Below, piece by piece: positions 9,292 to 19,846 of a stretch of 64,000 nt of DNA. The notes beneath the pieces were generated by a model that saw only the letters and a program-made list of their open reading frames with translations, was not told where the DNA came from and did not search any database. Origin of the DNA: Cafeteria roenbergensis (lineage: Eukaryota; Sar; Bigyra; Bicosoecida; Cafeteriaceae); contig VLTN01000009.1 in the NCBI GenBank assembly GCA_008330645.1, forward strand, positions 248,001 to 312,000, read 5' to 3'. The first letter of the stretch is position 1. Each line of letters begins with the position of its first letter. The position numbers and the translations under genes are program-made.

Positions 9292-11168
9292 TCACTCAAC
9301 GTCCTTGCTCTCGGACTCGCCGATGGGAGAGGACAGGCGCGCCCGGGCAAGCTGCCTGGCTGCCTGGGCGCCCGAGCCCGCGAGGGCGTGGCCCGGGATG
9401 ATGCCGGCGCCGGACGCCGCAGCCGCGCCAGCAGCGGCTGCCCCGGCCGCGCCAGCAGCGGCGGGAGCCGCCTCTTCGAGGGCGCGCGCACGAGCACGTG
9501 CTTCGCGGAGCATGCGGTCGGCCTCCTCGTCCCCGCTGGCGTCAGCTGCCCACTCGTCGCCCGCGTCGTCGGCAACTGCCTCGCCTGCTGGCGTCCGCGA
9601 AGGCGACCCGGGGTGGGCATCGGCGTCGGCGGACCCGGCCTCGCCCACGCGCACAGTCGCCGCGGCAGCCGCAGAGGCGGAGGCCTCCTCGGCGTCGCCC
9701 TCTGCGATCAGGGCCGCAGCACTGAGCGACTCGGGCGTGGCATGGTCGCCGCCAGACACCTTCATCAGCCGCACGATGCCGTCGTTGCCGGCCACGGCCA
9801 GGCGGCGGTCCGAGTGCCACGCCAGCGCAAACACGGGCCCGGAGAAGCCGGCTGCCGTGCCCACGTGCGCGTCCCTGCGCGTTCGGTCGAAGAGGCGCGT
9901 CTCGTTGGCCATGGAGCCTCCGGCAGCGAGAAGGCGACCGGCAGGGTCCTTGGAGAAGGCCGCCCCGAACAGCGTGCACGGGAGCGACCCGCCAACTTTG
10001 GACACACGCCAGGGCACAGACCGGATCTTGGACGCGGTGCCCAGGTCCCAGAGCTCCAAGGGGTCGTTGGGCCGGCACGCGGCCGTGACCACCACGCCGG
10101 AGCGCACGTCAATGCCGTCGCCGCAAATGTACGGCCCAAAGATATCCCGCTCCGACCTGCCCGTGCGGGTGTCCCACACGTGGACGCATCGGTCCCACCC
10201 TCCGCTGAGCAGCGTGAACGGCGACTCGTCGGAGAACTTGACGCTGAAAATGCGGTTCGTGTGGCCACGGGCGCCCGCCCCGTAGCCGGCCTTGAGCGTG
10301 GTCACCACATCCATCCGCTCATCGTCGTACACGCGCACGCACTTGTCGAGCCCTGCCGTGGCGAACCGCTGGCCGTCCACGCCTGCGGTGGAGCAAAGAA
10401 GGCGGGCCGACGCCCAGCCTCAGGCAGTGGCGGGCGGCACGGCTCGCGAAGCACGACGAGCGGACCCGAGGCGACGCTCGCCGCAGCGCACACGCGCACA
10501 CACGGCGCAACAGCCCGCTTGGCGGCGCCGGAGCGTTCAAGATTCCGTGTGATGAAAACGGACTGGCAACGGGGCTGCGGTTCGGAACGCGGCTCACTGT
10601 AGTCGCAGCAGAAGACCTCGTTGTCCTTCTCGTGGGTGTCGAACAGCTTCCGCCCCGTGGACACGTGCCACCTCCGCACGGACCCATCCACGCCAACAGC
10701 CAGGAGCACGTGCCTCGCGCCTTGGGAGTCCATGCCGGGCGGGCGGAAGCGAACTCCCATGATCGGCATCGAGTCGTCGGATGCGCGACCCAGCGTGTAC
10801 TGGAGCTTCTTCGTGGCCGCGTGGAACACCTGCGGAGCAATGGACAACGCGCGGGGCGCAGTGTAGGTCACGTCCGCGCCTTGGGCTGCGCGCCGCGAGC
10901 GCAGGCGGGCTTGCCGGCGACGACCACGAGGCGTGACCGCACCCTGACGGCGCCGTCGTTGCACGCCGCGGCGATGAGGTTCCCGTCCTCGGACACATCC
11001 AGAGCAAAGATGCTGGTTCCCACGGACCTGCGTGCCGAAAGGGGCGGCGACAACGCGCGAGGCGGGCGTTGCGGTACGGACGAATCATCTGCTCGAAATG
11101 CGCTCCAGCGCCGGGGTGTCGCACAGCGGGCCCTGGCGCCCTCACTCGAAGCGGTGGAGTAGCTCCAT
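9292..11168 (-). CDS. WD40 repeat protein with acidic helical tail
   Basis: Four exons, 11146-11168, 10943-11027, 10598-10829 and 9292-10382, with introns of 118, 113 and 215 bp, give 476 residues. The joins restore WD40 strands exactly: MELLHRFE-SVGTSIFALDVS, NDGAVR-VFHAATKKL and CDYS-VDGQRFATAGLDKC. One donor is GTGCGG rather than GTGAG. About six or seven repeats fill residues 5-300, ending in units such as LLSGGWDRCVHVWD and DPLELWDLG. This should fold as a beta-propeller scaffold. The C-terminal 150 residues are Ala/Glu/Asp-rich and end in a likely disordered tail (SSPIGESESKDVE). An FGPYICGDGIDV segment marks a distinct WD40 subfamily that I cannot name. Partner and function are unknown. 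Its promoter lies between it and the polycystin gene. Confidence 0.85.
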
Positions 11169-11583
11169 GCGCGGCGTGGCAGACGCTGCCATGACTGCCA
11201 GCCTCTCGCGAAGGTGCCGCTGGGCCTGCGCCTGCGAGCGTTTGCAGATCCCCCCTCGCCCGCCGCGCACTGGCTTGCACGTGCTCTGTCCGCAAGACCT
11301 CGGCAGGGGCACTTGCCTGGACCCGGCCGAGCAGCCGACGGGCGGGCTGAATGCATCTGTGCTATGCCGCTTTGGCGCGCAATGTTTGCGCCGCGGCTGC
11401 AGCGCATGCGCAGGGGAACAGTGGGCCCGACTCAGCGGTGCAGGCGCCCATCACGCAATCGAATCAGATCCTCGCTCGGCCCCCAGGACGCAATCAGTGG
11501 GTGACTCGCACCTCAAGCATGGTGCCCGGGGCAGGGTGACAAATCAGGCGCAGGCGGAAGGCCGCCGGCGCGGAACAAGCTCA
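11169..11583 (-). promoter_or_regulatory. tandem intergenic region: WD40 promoter and polycystin 3' end
   Basis: 415 bp between two genes on the same strand, one of only two head-to-tail junctions in the window. It should contain the polycystin 3' UTR and the WD40 gene promoter. No specific element was recognised. Confidence 0.5.
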
Positions 11584-14500
11584 TCATCGCTTGCCAGCCA
11601 TGGTGTTGGCTGCAGCCTGCTTGCGGAGCACGCTGACGCTGAAGAGCGGGTTCAGGCGAGCGCGGGATCGCGGGCTGGGCTGGGCGTGGCGCGCCGCCGC
11701 GGCTGCAGCCTTCATGTCTGTTGCGGAGAGGCCAGCGTCGTCGTCGTCATCGTCGTCGCGAACGGCGTGGCCGTCCACAACCTCCCCGAGGGAGTCTCCG
11801 TTGCTATCAAATTGGTCCTCGTCGTCGTCATCATCCAACCCCGTTTCGGGGAGAATCGCCCCCGCGGTGACGGTGCGTCCCGCTCCCGGTGCCTGCAGCG
11901 CGGTTAGGAGGCCCTGCCCCTTGGTCAGCCGCCGTGAGAAGGCCTGCATGGCAGCCGTCATCTTGGAAGCGCGGCGCTGCTTGGGCGTAGCCGACTTGGG
12001 CTTGACCGCTTTCGCCGCCGTCTTGACCTTTCCCCAGCGGCCCAGCGCCGCCACGGATCTGGCCGGGGACGCCATCGGGTCGTCGCCGGACACCGTATGG
12101 ACATCGGAAGTGTCGCCGATGTCGTCGTCGTCGTTGTCCCCTCCGCCGGAGCCGTCCAGCTCGTCGTCGTCGTCGTTGTCAAACAGCGCGGTTGCCGCCG
12201 ACGCGCAAGTCAACAGCTCGTCCAGGAAGGTCTCGCGCTCCGACGTGCTGCGGAACCGCATCCTCAAGTTGAAGTTGAACCCGCCGCGCGCCTTCTCCTC
12301 GGCGAGCGCGACCTCCTTGGAGGAGAACACCAGCTCGCCGAGGCGCGGGTCCTCGCGGTGGCGCTCCGTGTGAACCAGCAGGCGCAGCGGCAGCGATCGC
12401 AGAGGGCGCGACTGCAGGTCCAGCACCAGCAGCTCCGCGTCCTCCGTGGCGTCTGCGGCTGCCAGGCACGGCGCGGCGGGGTTGATGCGCCCGATCACAG
12501 ACGTCTTTCCGTTGGGAAGCTTGAGCTCCTCGCCGCCGCGGGCCCGAGCCGACGCCTCTGAGAACTCCACCCAAAGGCCGAGGTGCCCGCTGTCGATGGC
12601 CAGCACCCGGTCCGTGATGCCCCCCGTCGCGTCGATCAGCTGAACGCGGGCGGTGCGGGCCGAGATGCGCGCCAGCTCCACCGGCGTGATGGCTGCGGCG
12701 TCGGCCTTGGCCTCGGCCTCTCGCTCGGCCTCCTCCTCCTCCGGCCCCACCACCGCGCCCCCGGCTCTGCCACGCAGCCGGTCAGCGAGCCGTGCCGCCG
12801 AGCGCGCGGGGCCGCTGCCCGGGGCGCGCACGTCCATGGAGAAGGGCTGCACGAGGCTCACGGCCCTCAGGTCAGGCGTCTCCATCTCCAGAGCGACGCC
12901 GAAGAGCTGGGTGCCCTTGTACGACGACAGGGCGTCCACGAACTCGGAGGCCGCTTCGAGGTCCGTCCGGCGCAGCGTCACGCCGTGGACGGTGACCGTC
13001 TCCGCTGTCCGCACCCGCTGGCGCTTCCCGATGATGACGGCGAGGGACTCTCTGGTGATGAACAGCCGGTCCGAGTTGGGGAGCAGCTCGTAGACGTCCT
13101 CAAAGTAGCGCTGCAGGTCGATCGCGTTGTTGCGCTTGGCGGTGCGGGCGCAGCGCTGCGCCGCCCGGAAGAAGCGGCCTTGCTTGTCGAGCGAGTCCAG
13201 CTCGTCCCGAGCGTCGACGAGCATCTGCATCTCCAGCTCGAGGTTCTGCTTCCGCTGCTCGTCCTCGGTCATGCTCACCTGCTGCACCACGGACAAGCGG
13301 TTCACTCTGGACCGCCGATTGCGGCGGGTCTCCGAGGCACCGCTCCGGGGCGCCTTGTCCTCGTCGGAGGGGGAGGGGGAGCGCGGCGTGCTGGTGGTGC
13401 TGGAAGTGCTGCCGGTCGCGTCGCTCTCCTTGGGGGGCGTGCGCTGCCAGTTGCAACGGTAGCACCGCACGTACAGGATGGTGCAGCGCGCCCGCCAGCG
13501 GCCCACCACCTCCGACTCGAGCGACGGCGTGGTCTCCTTCCAGCGGTCGACCACCTTGAGCTCCTCGTGCGTCGCCTCGAAGTAGCGCGTGAGGATGCCG
13601 ATGAACACGGTGAGCGCGAGGAGGAAGATCACGCACACAAAGACGGCGAAGAAGATGGGCGCAAGCTGGGGCCGCGCCTGCGTCAGCTCTGCGTAGTCGA
13701 AGTCGCCTAGGGCCATGCGAAGGAGCGACGTCAGCGCGGACACGAAGCTGTGGAAGTCGCGCACCACCCACCCGAACAGGAAGTACCCCAAAATGGCGAA
13801 GCCGCCGATGAGCACCGCGGTGGCCATGGTGAAGGCCAGCATGTCGGGCAGGGCGCGCTGGATGGTGAGCCAGACGGTGAGCATGCGCTTGGAGAGGCTG
13901 AGGAACACGAAGAGGCGCAGCATCATCATGAGCCCCACGACACCGGCGAAGGTCGCCGTCTGCGTGTACAGCTCGCCGATGGCGTAGTAGGACACGAACT
14001 CCTTGGAGTTGACGTCGAAGTTGACCAGCTTGGGGCTGGACAGGTAGGTGATCCACGTGCCCGTGTAGGCCCCCTGCATGACGGCGAGGAGGAGGTCGAA
14101 CAGGTTGGCGAAGCTGAAGAACCAGGTCACGAAGCCCTCGTCTCGCAGCGACATGGCCAGCACGTAGATCTGGCGCAGCCACAGCACCACGAAGGCGACC
14201 TCCGCGGCGGCGCGCACGAGGTTCGAGAAGCCGGTGTAGGACGCGATGCGGAAGGAGGTGATGCGGAACCAGGCAATAACGAAGGCGGACTCGTCATGCT
14301 CAATGACCGCGCGGACGGTCGTCGCGAGGCGCGTCTCAGTGTTGTACATGGTCCAGTCCAGGGAGATGGCGCGCGTGCCCCGGTCGATCCACTCGTCTGT
14401 CACCATGTCCGCCAGCTGCTGGCTGGCGTTGACCCTGTCCGGGCCCAGGTACGTGACGTAGCCACCAGTCCCGAACGACGACGAGCCCATGCCGAACAGC

Positions 14501-15965
14501 CCCGCCAGCGGCTGGTTGAGCTCCTTCCACTCGTAGGTGCGGCCGTTTCGGGTGATGGGCTCCTTGGACTCGTCACCCTTGCTGTACTGGGCCCAGCAGG
14601 TCTCGTCCAACGTGTCGAATCGCCCCATGCACTCCACAGTGTTGTTGTTGAAAGGGTTGGGCCGGTCCACGCAGAGGTGCGGGAAGCGGCGCACCGCGCA
14701 GGACGCCCCTCCCACTCGGACCTGCCGGAACTGCACAGGCCCCACCCGGCGGTACACGTTCAGGACGTAGTGGCTGAGCGCCGGGCTGAGGGGGTCGTCG
14801 TTGTACTTGCTCGGCGGCCACACTCCGTTCAGCACCGGGCCTTGCAGCCACGAAAAGGCCTCCCCGGCAGTCATCACCTCGGCGAAGTTCTGCAGAGCGC
14901 GAGGGCGGGCGGCTGGGCGAGGACGCGTGAGCCTGCAGCGCCCGGCGAGCGATCCGGCCAAGGTCAGCTCGGCTCCAGTCGGCAACGCCTCCTCGACGCT
15001 CCCCAGGCGGATGAAGCTCATGCCTGCCTGCGTGGCCCTACGCTCCCCGTCCGCCCTGGCCCTGACAGCGCGCAGCGCGCGCACAGGGGAGACGCTGCAA
15101 GCCTGGGCGGCCGCGCCCGGGGCCAGAGGGGAGGAGGCACACGCGCGCGGGGCGGCCCCTTTGCTTCACTCACCTTCTTGTACTGCGCTCCTGGGAACTC
15201 CTCGTCGAACAGGAGGTCCTCAAGGGCGTCGTAGGACCCGAACATGCTCGACACATCGTTGACCTCGTGAATGACGAAGCTGCGCGCGCGGGGGAGGGGG
15301 GACGGAGGGCAGCCCGGCGCTCGCGCGAGTTGGCTCGCAGCGCGTCACCACGCCCCGACGAAAACCGCAACACGCGGCGGCGTTGCCCCCCAGAGACGCG
15401 CTCACGCAAAGAGGCCGAGCATGATCAGAAAGATCACAGCCTCCATCACTGTGCCGTCTCGACGACTCTTGTACACAGCCTGCGGGCAGGCGCAAGGCGC
15501 TGGCGACCGGCGGCAGCGAGGATTGAGAGCAACTGGCGCAGAACAACAGTGCGCCCGGGCAAGGCGCGGTATCCCCAGACCGCCAATGGCCGCGCCCCCC
15601 CCTTGAGCGCGCACCGGTCGCGCCCGGAAGGCGCGTGCGGGAGCTGCGTGCGCGCACATGCCCAAGTGCCGGGCGAGCGCGCTCGCCCCGCGTCCCTCGT
15701 GGCTCACTTGCAAGGCCGTTCGCAGGGCGATGGCCCTCCCTGGCAGCGCATTCTTCAGCCGGAACGGGCCTTGCACGGTGGGCAGCTTTGTCCCGCTCGC
15801 GCGGGAGCGGGGCGCGGTCGGGCGAGGGGCCAGCAGCTCGCGCAGAGACCGCCGTGAGCCGGCGTCCTGCTTGGGGCCGAAAAAGTCCGTGCGAACCGCG
15901 TCTGCGGCCACGGACTTTTGGTCCCCGCCCAGGGGGCCCATCTCGACCTCTGCCCCTGCCGCCAT
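11584..15965 (-). CDS. polycystin-2-like TRP channel (TRPP)
   Basis: Four exons, 15708-15965, 15406-15479, 15174-15279 and 11584-14889 (introns 228, 126 and 284 bp), give 1247 residues. The joins are in phase and rebuild the first membrane helix, TVMEAVIFLIMLGLFAFVIHEV (split only by the intron). Order: cytosolic N-terminus 1-95; TM1 about 98-117; extracellular polycystin (TOP) domain about 120-370; TM2 about 372-393; TM3 401-423; TM4 460-482; TM5 495-519; pore helix with LLRMALGDFDY near 540, matching the LGD filter of PKD2; TM6 555-582. The 660-residue C-terminus has charged helical segments and acidic Asp runs. Expected role: a Ca2+-permeable cation channel, commonly ciliary in flagellates. 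The tail lacks an obvious EF-hand. It shares a promoter with the RbBP5 gene. Confidence 0.93.
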
Positions 15966-16737
15966 GGCAGCGCCCGCGGCGGCCGTCCTGGAGCGTTCGA
16001 GGTGATAGAGTTCCAGGCTCGCCTCGCAGGGCTGACCAGCCCGAGAACTTGGCCGGCAGAGTTGGGCCTCCGAATATGACTGGAGTTGGAGCTGGCCACA
16101 TCGAGCACGCAGTAGCCCCAGCAGGCAACCCGCTGCTCGAGCCCCTACTTTGGTTGCGCGCCGGGATTCCTCACAGCAATCGTCTTCCACTGGCCCGGGT
16201 ACCAGTTCCACGGCAGGGTGCGGCTGTGGAGCTCGGGCGAGGGCCGCATGCGCGGGGCCTGCGTTCGCGCTGCTGCTGTCGTTTCCGCCTCCAAATATGG
16301 ACCGCCTCCGCTCGCGACGGGTCTCACCACTTGTGCTCCGTATCCGTAGGTCCCCGCCACTGACGAAGGCCGAGCCTAGGGGGAGAGACCGAGGGAAAAG
16401 TCTCCCCCAGCTGCTCGCGGGCCGCGCCCGGGACAGGGCCTGGCGCGCTCCTGGCATGGCCTGCCAAAGTTCGCTGGCAAGGCTGGTCGGTGAGGGCCGC
16501 CAGCGCAGCATCCGGACGCGGGCCTGGTTGCGTGGAAGGGGCATCTCGGCCGTGGCGCTGAATGGGGAGTGACACGCTTTTGCATGCCGGCGCGGGCCTT
16601 TGCCGAGCCTTGACGCCGCTGCGCGCTGCGGGGCGCACACAGGTCCTCTGGGCGACTCTCGCCGTGCACTCCGATGCCATCGCGCGCTGCCGACCGCAGA
16701 CCCGGAAGAGGACCGGCTCCCTGCCGTACTCCTCTCG
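15966..16737. promoter_or_regulatory. divergent promoter between polycystin and RbBP5 genes
   Basis: 772 bp between opposed start codons, the longest divergent promoter here. It may be shorter if the RbBP5 5' end has an unseen exon. It carries CTCCGAATATG at 16068-16078, about 105 bp upstream of the polycystin start, and a perfect CArg-type CCAAATATGG at 16291-16300. Confidence 0.6.
16291..16300. promoter_or_regulatory. CArG-box-like element (CC(A/T)6GG)
   Basis: CCAAATATGG fits the SRF-type MADS-box consensus exactly. A run of six A/T bases is uncommon in this GC-rich region. Related CCGAATATG sequences lie at 16070-16078 and in the inverted repeat at 6554-6614. Function is inferred from consensus alone. 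Confidence 0.4.
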
Positions 16738-19116
16738 ATGTTGCACACAGGCCACCGGACATTGGCGGCGGAGGCCGGCGCGCGCGCGGCAAAGGCCTGC
16801 GGGCCAGGAGCGGCCGTGTCGAGCCGCGCGGCAGCAAGCGCCCACGCTGCGGCAGTCGCAGCGGGCACGCTGCACCCGGACTCGCTCAAGTCACTCGCAT
16901 CGCATGGCCCGCCCGACCACCTGGGCGCAAAGGGCGCGACCGCGCGCCGGCCGCTGGCTGTGTCGTTTTGCCCGGCAGGGCACTTGCTCGCCGTGGCATG
17001 CGACGACGGCGCGGTGCAAGTTTGGGACATGGAAACGCTGGCGCCCTGCCTCGAGGTTGTTGCGCACTCCCGGGCGGCAACCGGGGTGGCGTGGCTGGGC
17101 GGGGGCGAGCTGCTTGCATCGGCCGGCGCCGATGGGGCGGTCGCCGTGTGGAGCCTTGCATCGCTGACGGAGGTGTGCCGTGTCGCGTGCGACGGGGCGA
17201 TCGTGGGCCTGCGGGCGAGGCCGTCGGTGCTGCGCGCATCCCAGCCTGGCCTCGGGGTTGCTGGCTCCGCGTCGTCGTCCGAGCTGCTGGTGATTCGCGG
17301 CTTCGGAGCCCCAGGAGTCATCGACGCCAGCGCCGTGCTCGCCAGGCCTGGCTTTGCGGCGGCCACGCTCGCGTGGCTCCCCGTGCCGGACGCTGTGGCG
17401 CGAGCCCTGATCCTCTCGCCCACTCAGGAGAGCGACTTGGTGCAGCCGCCCTCCGGCGCTTTGCCCGCCTCGGCCAACCCCTCGCCGTCTCACGGCAGCA
17501 GCAGCAGCAGCAGCAGCAGCAGCCCAGTGGTCGTGTCCGCCAACGGCTCGCCTGCGCTGCCTCCGGGCGGTCCCTCATGGGAGCCAGCGGGCGGGCAGCC
17601 GCACGGCTCGCCGCCGTGGTCGTCCTCCGCCCCCGCTGCGGCTAGCACTGCAGCCGCCGCTGGCGCCCAAGCAGACTGGCAAGCCCCGTCACGCACCACG
17701 CGGCGGCAGGCCGCAGCGGCAGCAGGGCTCGGCCCCGGTCGAAGGCGCTTGCCTACCACGGAGGTGTGCGAAGTGGTGACAGCAGGAGCTCTGCTTGGCA
17801 CGCACGGCCGAGCCGTCGTGGGGACCAGCCACGGGCGCCTCTTCGCCTTCCGCAAGACGGACCGGCACCACTCCCAAGCAGACGCCGCTCCTTGCAGCGG
17901 AGCGGCAGCAGTCGCGTGGCTGCCGAGCGGGGCGGGCGCGCTGCCGGGTTTCCCGGCGGTGTCGAGCATCGACACGCCGGCCCGCGCGGCGGGGCCGGGC
18001 GCCGCAGTGCTGGTCGTTCTGACCGCCGACGGTGCTCCAAGGCTGGTGGATTCAACGACCCTGGCAGAGCTGGCTGTGCTGCGCGACCCTGTCGGGATGG
18101 TGCCCACTTCCTGCGTGGCAGTGTCAGGCGACGGCCAGCTGTTGGCAACGGGCGCCTGGCTCAAGGGCCACCACACCGTGACGCTGTGGCGCTGCACGGG
18201 CGCCCTCGTTGGGACACTGGCAGCCAAGGCCGAGATGCCGGTTGCGACGGCTTGGCATCCCTACCGCGGCGTGCTGGTGACCGCCACGGCCGCCGGGGCG
18301 CTCATGGTCTGGGGCCCTGGCCCCCGGGAGCGGTGGGCGGCCTTTGCGCCGCACGTGCGGGAGATAAAGCAAAATAGGCTCTTGGACAGGGCTGCGGCAG
18401 GCGCAGGGGCGGGGCACAGCGACGAGCAGGAGGGGCGGCTGGGCCAGCTGGACAAGGCTCAGGTGCTGTCCCCAGCGCGCCCAGCTCCGCTGTCGCCGCA
18501 GTCCTCTTCGCCCTCCTCGGCCCTGGCCAGTGGTGCCCTGGGCAGAGCCCGCCCCCCAGCAGCTGGAGCCGGCCGCGCAGCCAGGGAGGGGCACCCAGGC
18601 TGCGCTCCCGCCGCCTCAGGCGAGGTGGACGTCGGCTGTTCGGCGCCAGCTGCGGGGCGCAGCCGGCCGTGGCCAGCAGGTGGAGGGGGCGCGGGCGACG
18701 CTGCGCGCGGCATCCTGACTCCTATGGCAAGGACCACTTCGCTGCCGCCTGCTGCACCGATGCGGCACCTGCCGCTGCTGCTGCGCGGAGGCCAGCAGCC
18801 CACCTGGTCCCTTCTCACAATCGACGGGTCCGCGGCGGAGGCCGCCGCCGTTCGCGACCCTGCCGACGCCGCCGTTGCAGCGCACGCCAAGGCGCTGGCC
18901 GAGCAGGCCGCCTCCCGCTCGGCCGCGCCGGCTGCCTCAGAGCACCCGCCCGCCGTGCGGGCAGCGATCGCCAGCGCGGGGATGGAGCGCCGTAGCGACC
19001 GTCTGGCGGACGCCGGCGTGCGCGTCATGTCCCATGTCATGTCAGGCACCGCCACCCTCGAGTCCGCTCTGGCAGCAGCCTCTGGCATCGTGGGCGTGCG
19101 CCCTGCCCCAACGTAG
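16738..19116 (+). CDS. RBBP5: RbBP5/SWD1, WD40 subunit of COMPASS
   Basis: A single exon; the first in-frame ATG (16738) gives 792 residues. The N-terminal propeller has LAVSFCPAGHLLAVACDDG and VQVWDMETLAPCL, then ASAGADGAVAVWSLASL, as in RbBP5. The diagnostic end of the propeller is present: TAWHPYRGVLVTATAAGALM followed by VWGPGPRERWAAFAPHVREI, corresponding to human WHPVRPIIAS...IWAQ...NWSAFAPDFKEL. RbBP5 forms the core of SET1/MLL complexes that methylate histone H3 Lys4 in the nucleus. A Ser run (AGC repeats, about 17494-17523) and Ala/Pro-rich inserts interrupt the propeller around residues 245-340, making it longer than the human protein (538 residues). The C-terminal 240 residues are low complexity. 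A 5' exon cannot be excluded. Confidence 0.8.
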   Translation: MLHTGHRTLAAEAGARAAKACGPGAAVSSRAAASAHAAAVAAGTLHPDSLKSLASHGPPDHLGAKGATARRPLAVSFCPAGHLLAVACDDGAVQVWDMETLAPCLEVVAHSRAATGVAWLGGGELLASAGADGAVAVWSLASLTEVCRVACDGAIVGLRARPSVLRASQPGLGVAGSASSSELLVIRGFGAPGVIDASAVLARPGFAAATLAWLPVPDAVARALILSPTQESDLVQPPSGALPASANPSPSHGSSSSSSSSSPVVVSANGSPALPPGGPSWEPAGGQPHGSPPWSSSAPAAASTAAAAGAQADWQAPSRTTRRQAAAAAGLGPGRRRLPTTEVCEVVTAGALLGTHGRAVVGTSHGRLFAFRKTDRHHSQADAAPCSGAAAVAWLPSGAGALPGFPAVSSIDTPARAAGPGAAVLVVLTADGAPRLVDSTTLAELAVLRDPVGMVPTSCVAVSGDGQLLATGAWLKGHHTVTLWRCTGALVGTLAAKAEMPVATAWHPYRGVLVTATAAGALMVWGPGPRERWAAFAPHVREIKQNRLLDRAAAGAGAGHSDEQEGRLGQLDKAQVLSPARPAPLSPQSSSPSSALASGALGRARPPAAGAGRAAREGHPGCAPAASGEVDVGCSAPAAGRSRPWPAGGGGAGDAARGILTPMARTTSLPPAAPMRHLPLLLRGGQQPTWSLLTIDGSAAEAAAVRDPADAAVAAHAKALAEQAASRSAAPAASEHPPAVRAAIASAGMERRSDRLADAGVRVMSHVMSGTATLESALAAASGIVGVRPAPT
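17494..17523. repeat. (AGC)n microsatellite in RbBP5 coding region
   Basis: About ten AGC units encode a serine run in a loop insertion of the propeller. Length variation here would keep the frame. Confidence 0.85.
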
Positions 19117-19548
19117 ACCGGTCGGCCCTCGGACACCGGCTACAACGAGCTGCCACTTTCGCGAACGCGCCCGGCGGGGCGTGGGCGCGCGGCTGCCCGC
19201 GCCCGCGCCCTGCTGTCCGGCAGCGGCTTGGCGGCTGAGCGCTTTTGCGGCCAGGTCTGTTTCCACCTTCCCAGAATCGTCTCCCGGCTCGCGTTGCCAG
19301 ATAGCAGATTTGCCTGTCGTGGGAATCGGAGTGGTGGCAGCGTTCGTCGTGTGCGTGCCGCTTGTGGACGCCGCGCAACTGATTTTGAATGGCACATCGC
19401 CCCCCGACGCCCGCCCGACCACGCGCCGAATCGGGGGGCCCGCTGCCAGCAGCCGCACATTCGTGGATGCATGCGGCGACAGGCATCGTGCTCGTCGGGG
19501 CCAGCGCCCTGCCCGGCCAATGGTCTCGGCCGCATCGGACACAACGCG
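19117..19548. other. convergent intergenic region
   Basis: 432 bp between the RbBP5 and TFIIE-alpha stop codons. It holds two 3' UTRs; no coding signal or repeat was seen. Confidence 0.6.
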
Positions 19549-19555
19549 TCACTCA

Positions 19556-19591
<36 letters not shown>

Positions 19592-19809
19592 GCATCGCCC
19601 CACTCGTCAGCCTCAGGCACCGCATCGTCGCCTTTCGCAACCACTGGGTCGGCGTCGGCCAGTTGCCCGGCGGCCTCCGATCCCGCTGGGGCCACCGCCG
19701 CCAGCGCTGGCGCAGCCGCGGCAGAGCTGCTCCCGCTCGCCGAGCCGGCAACGGAGGTCGAGGCCGCACCAGCCAGCTTGGTCGTCTTGGCCGGCTTACC
19801 CCCAGCAGC

Positions 19810-19846
<37 letters not shown>

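Noticed and set aside
12583-13710. 375-codon plus-strand frame
   Set aside because: It is the complement of the polycystin C-terminal tail and pore region and shows no independent features.
15402-17423. 673-codon minus-strand frame crossing the polycystin exons 1-2 and the RbBP5 gene
   Set aside because: Only short parts are real polycystin exons. The rest runs through introns, the shared promoter and the opposite strand of RbBP5.
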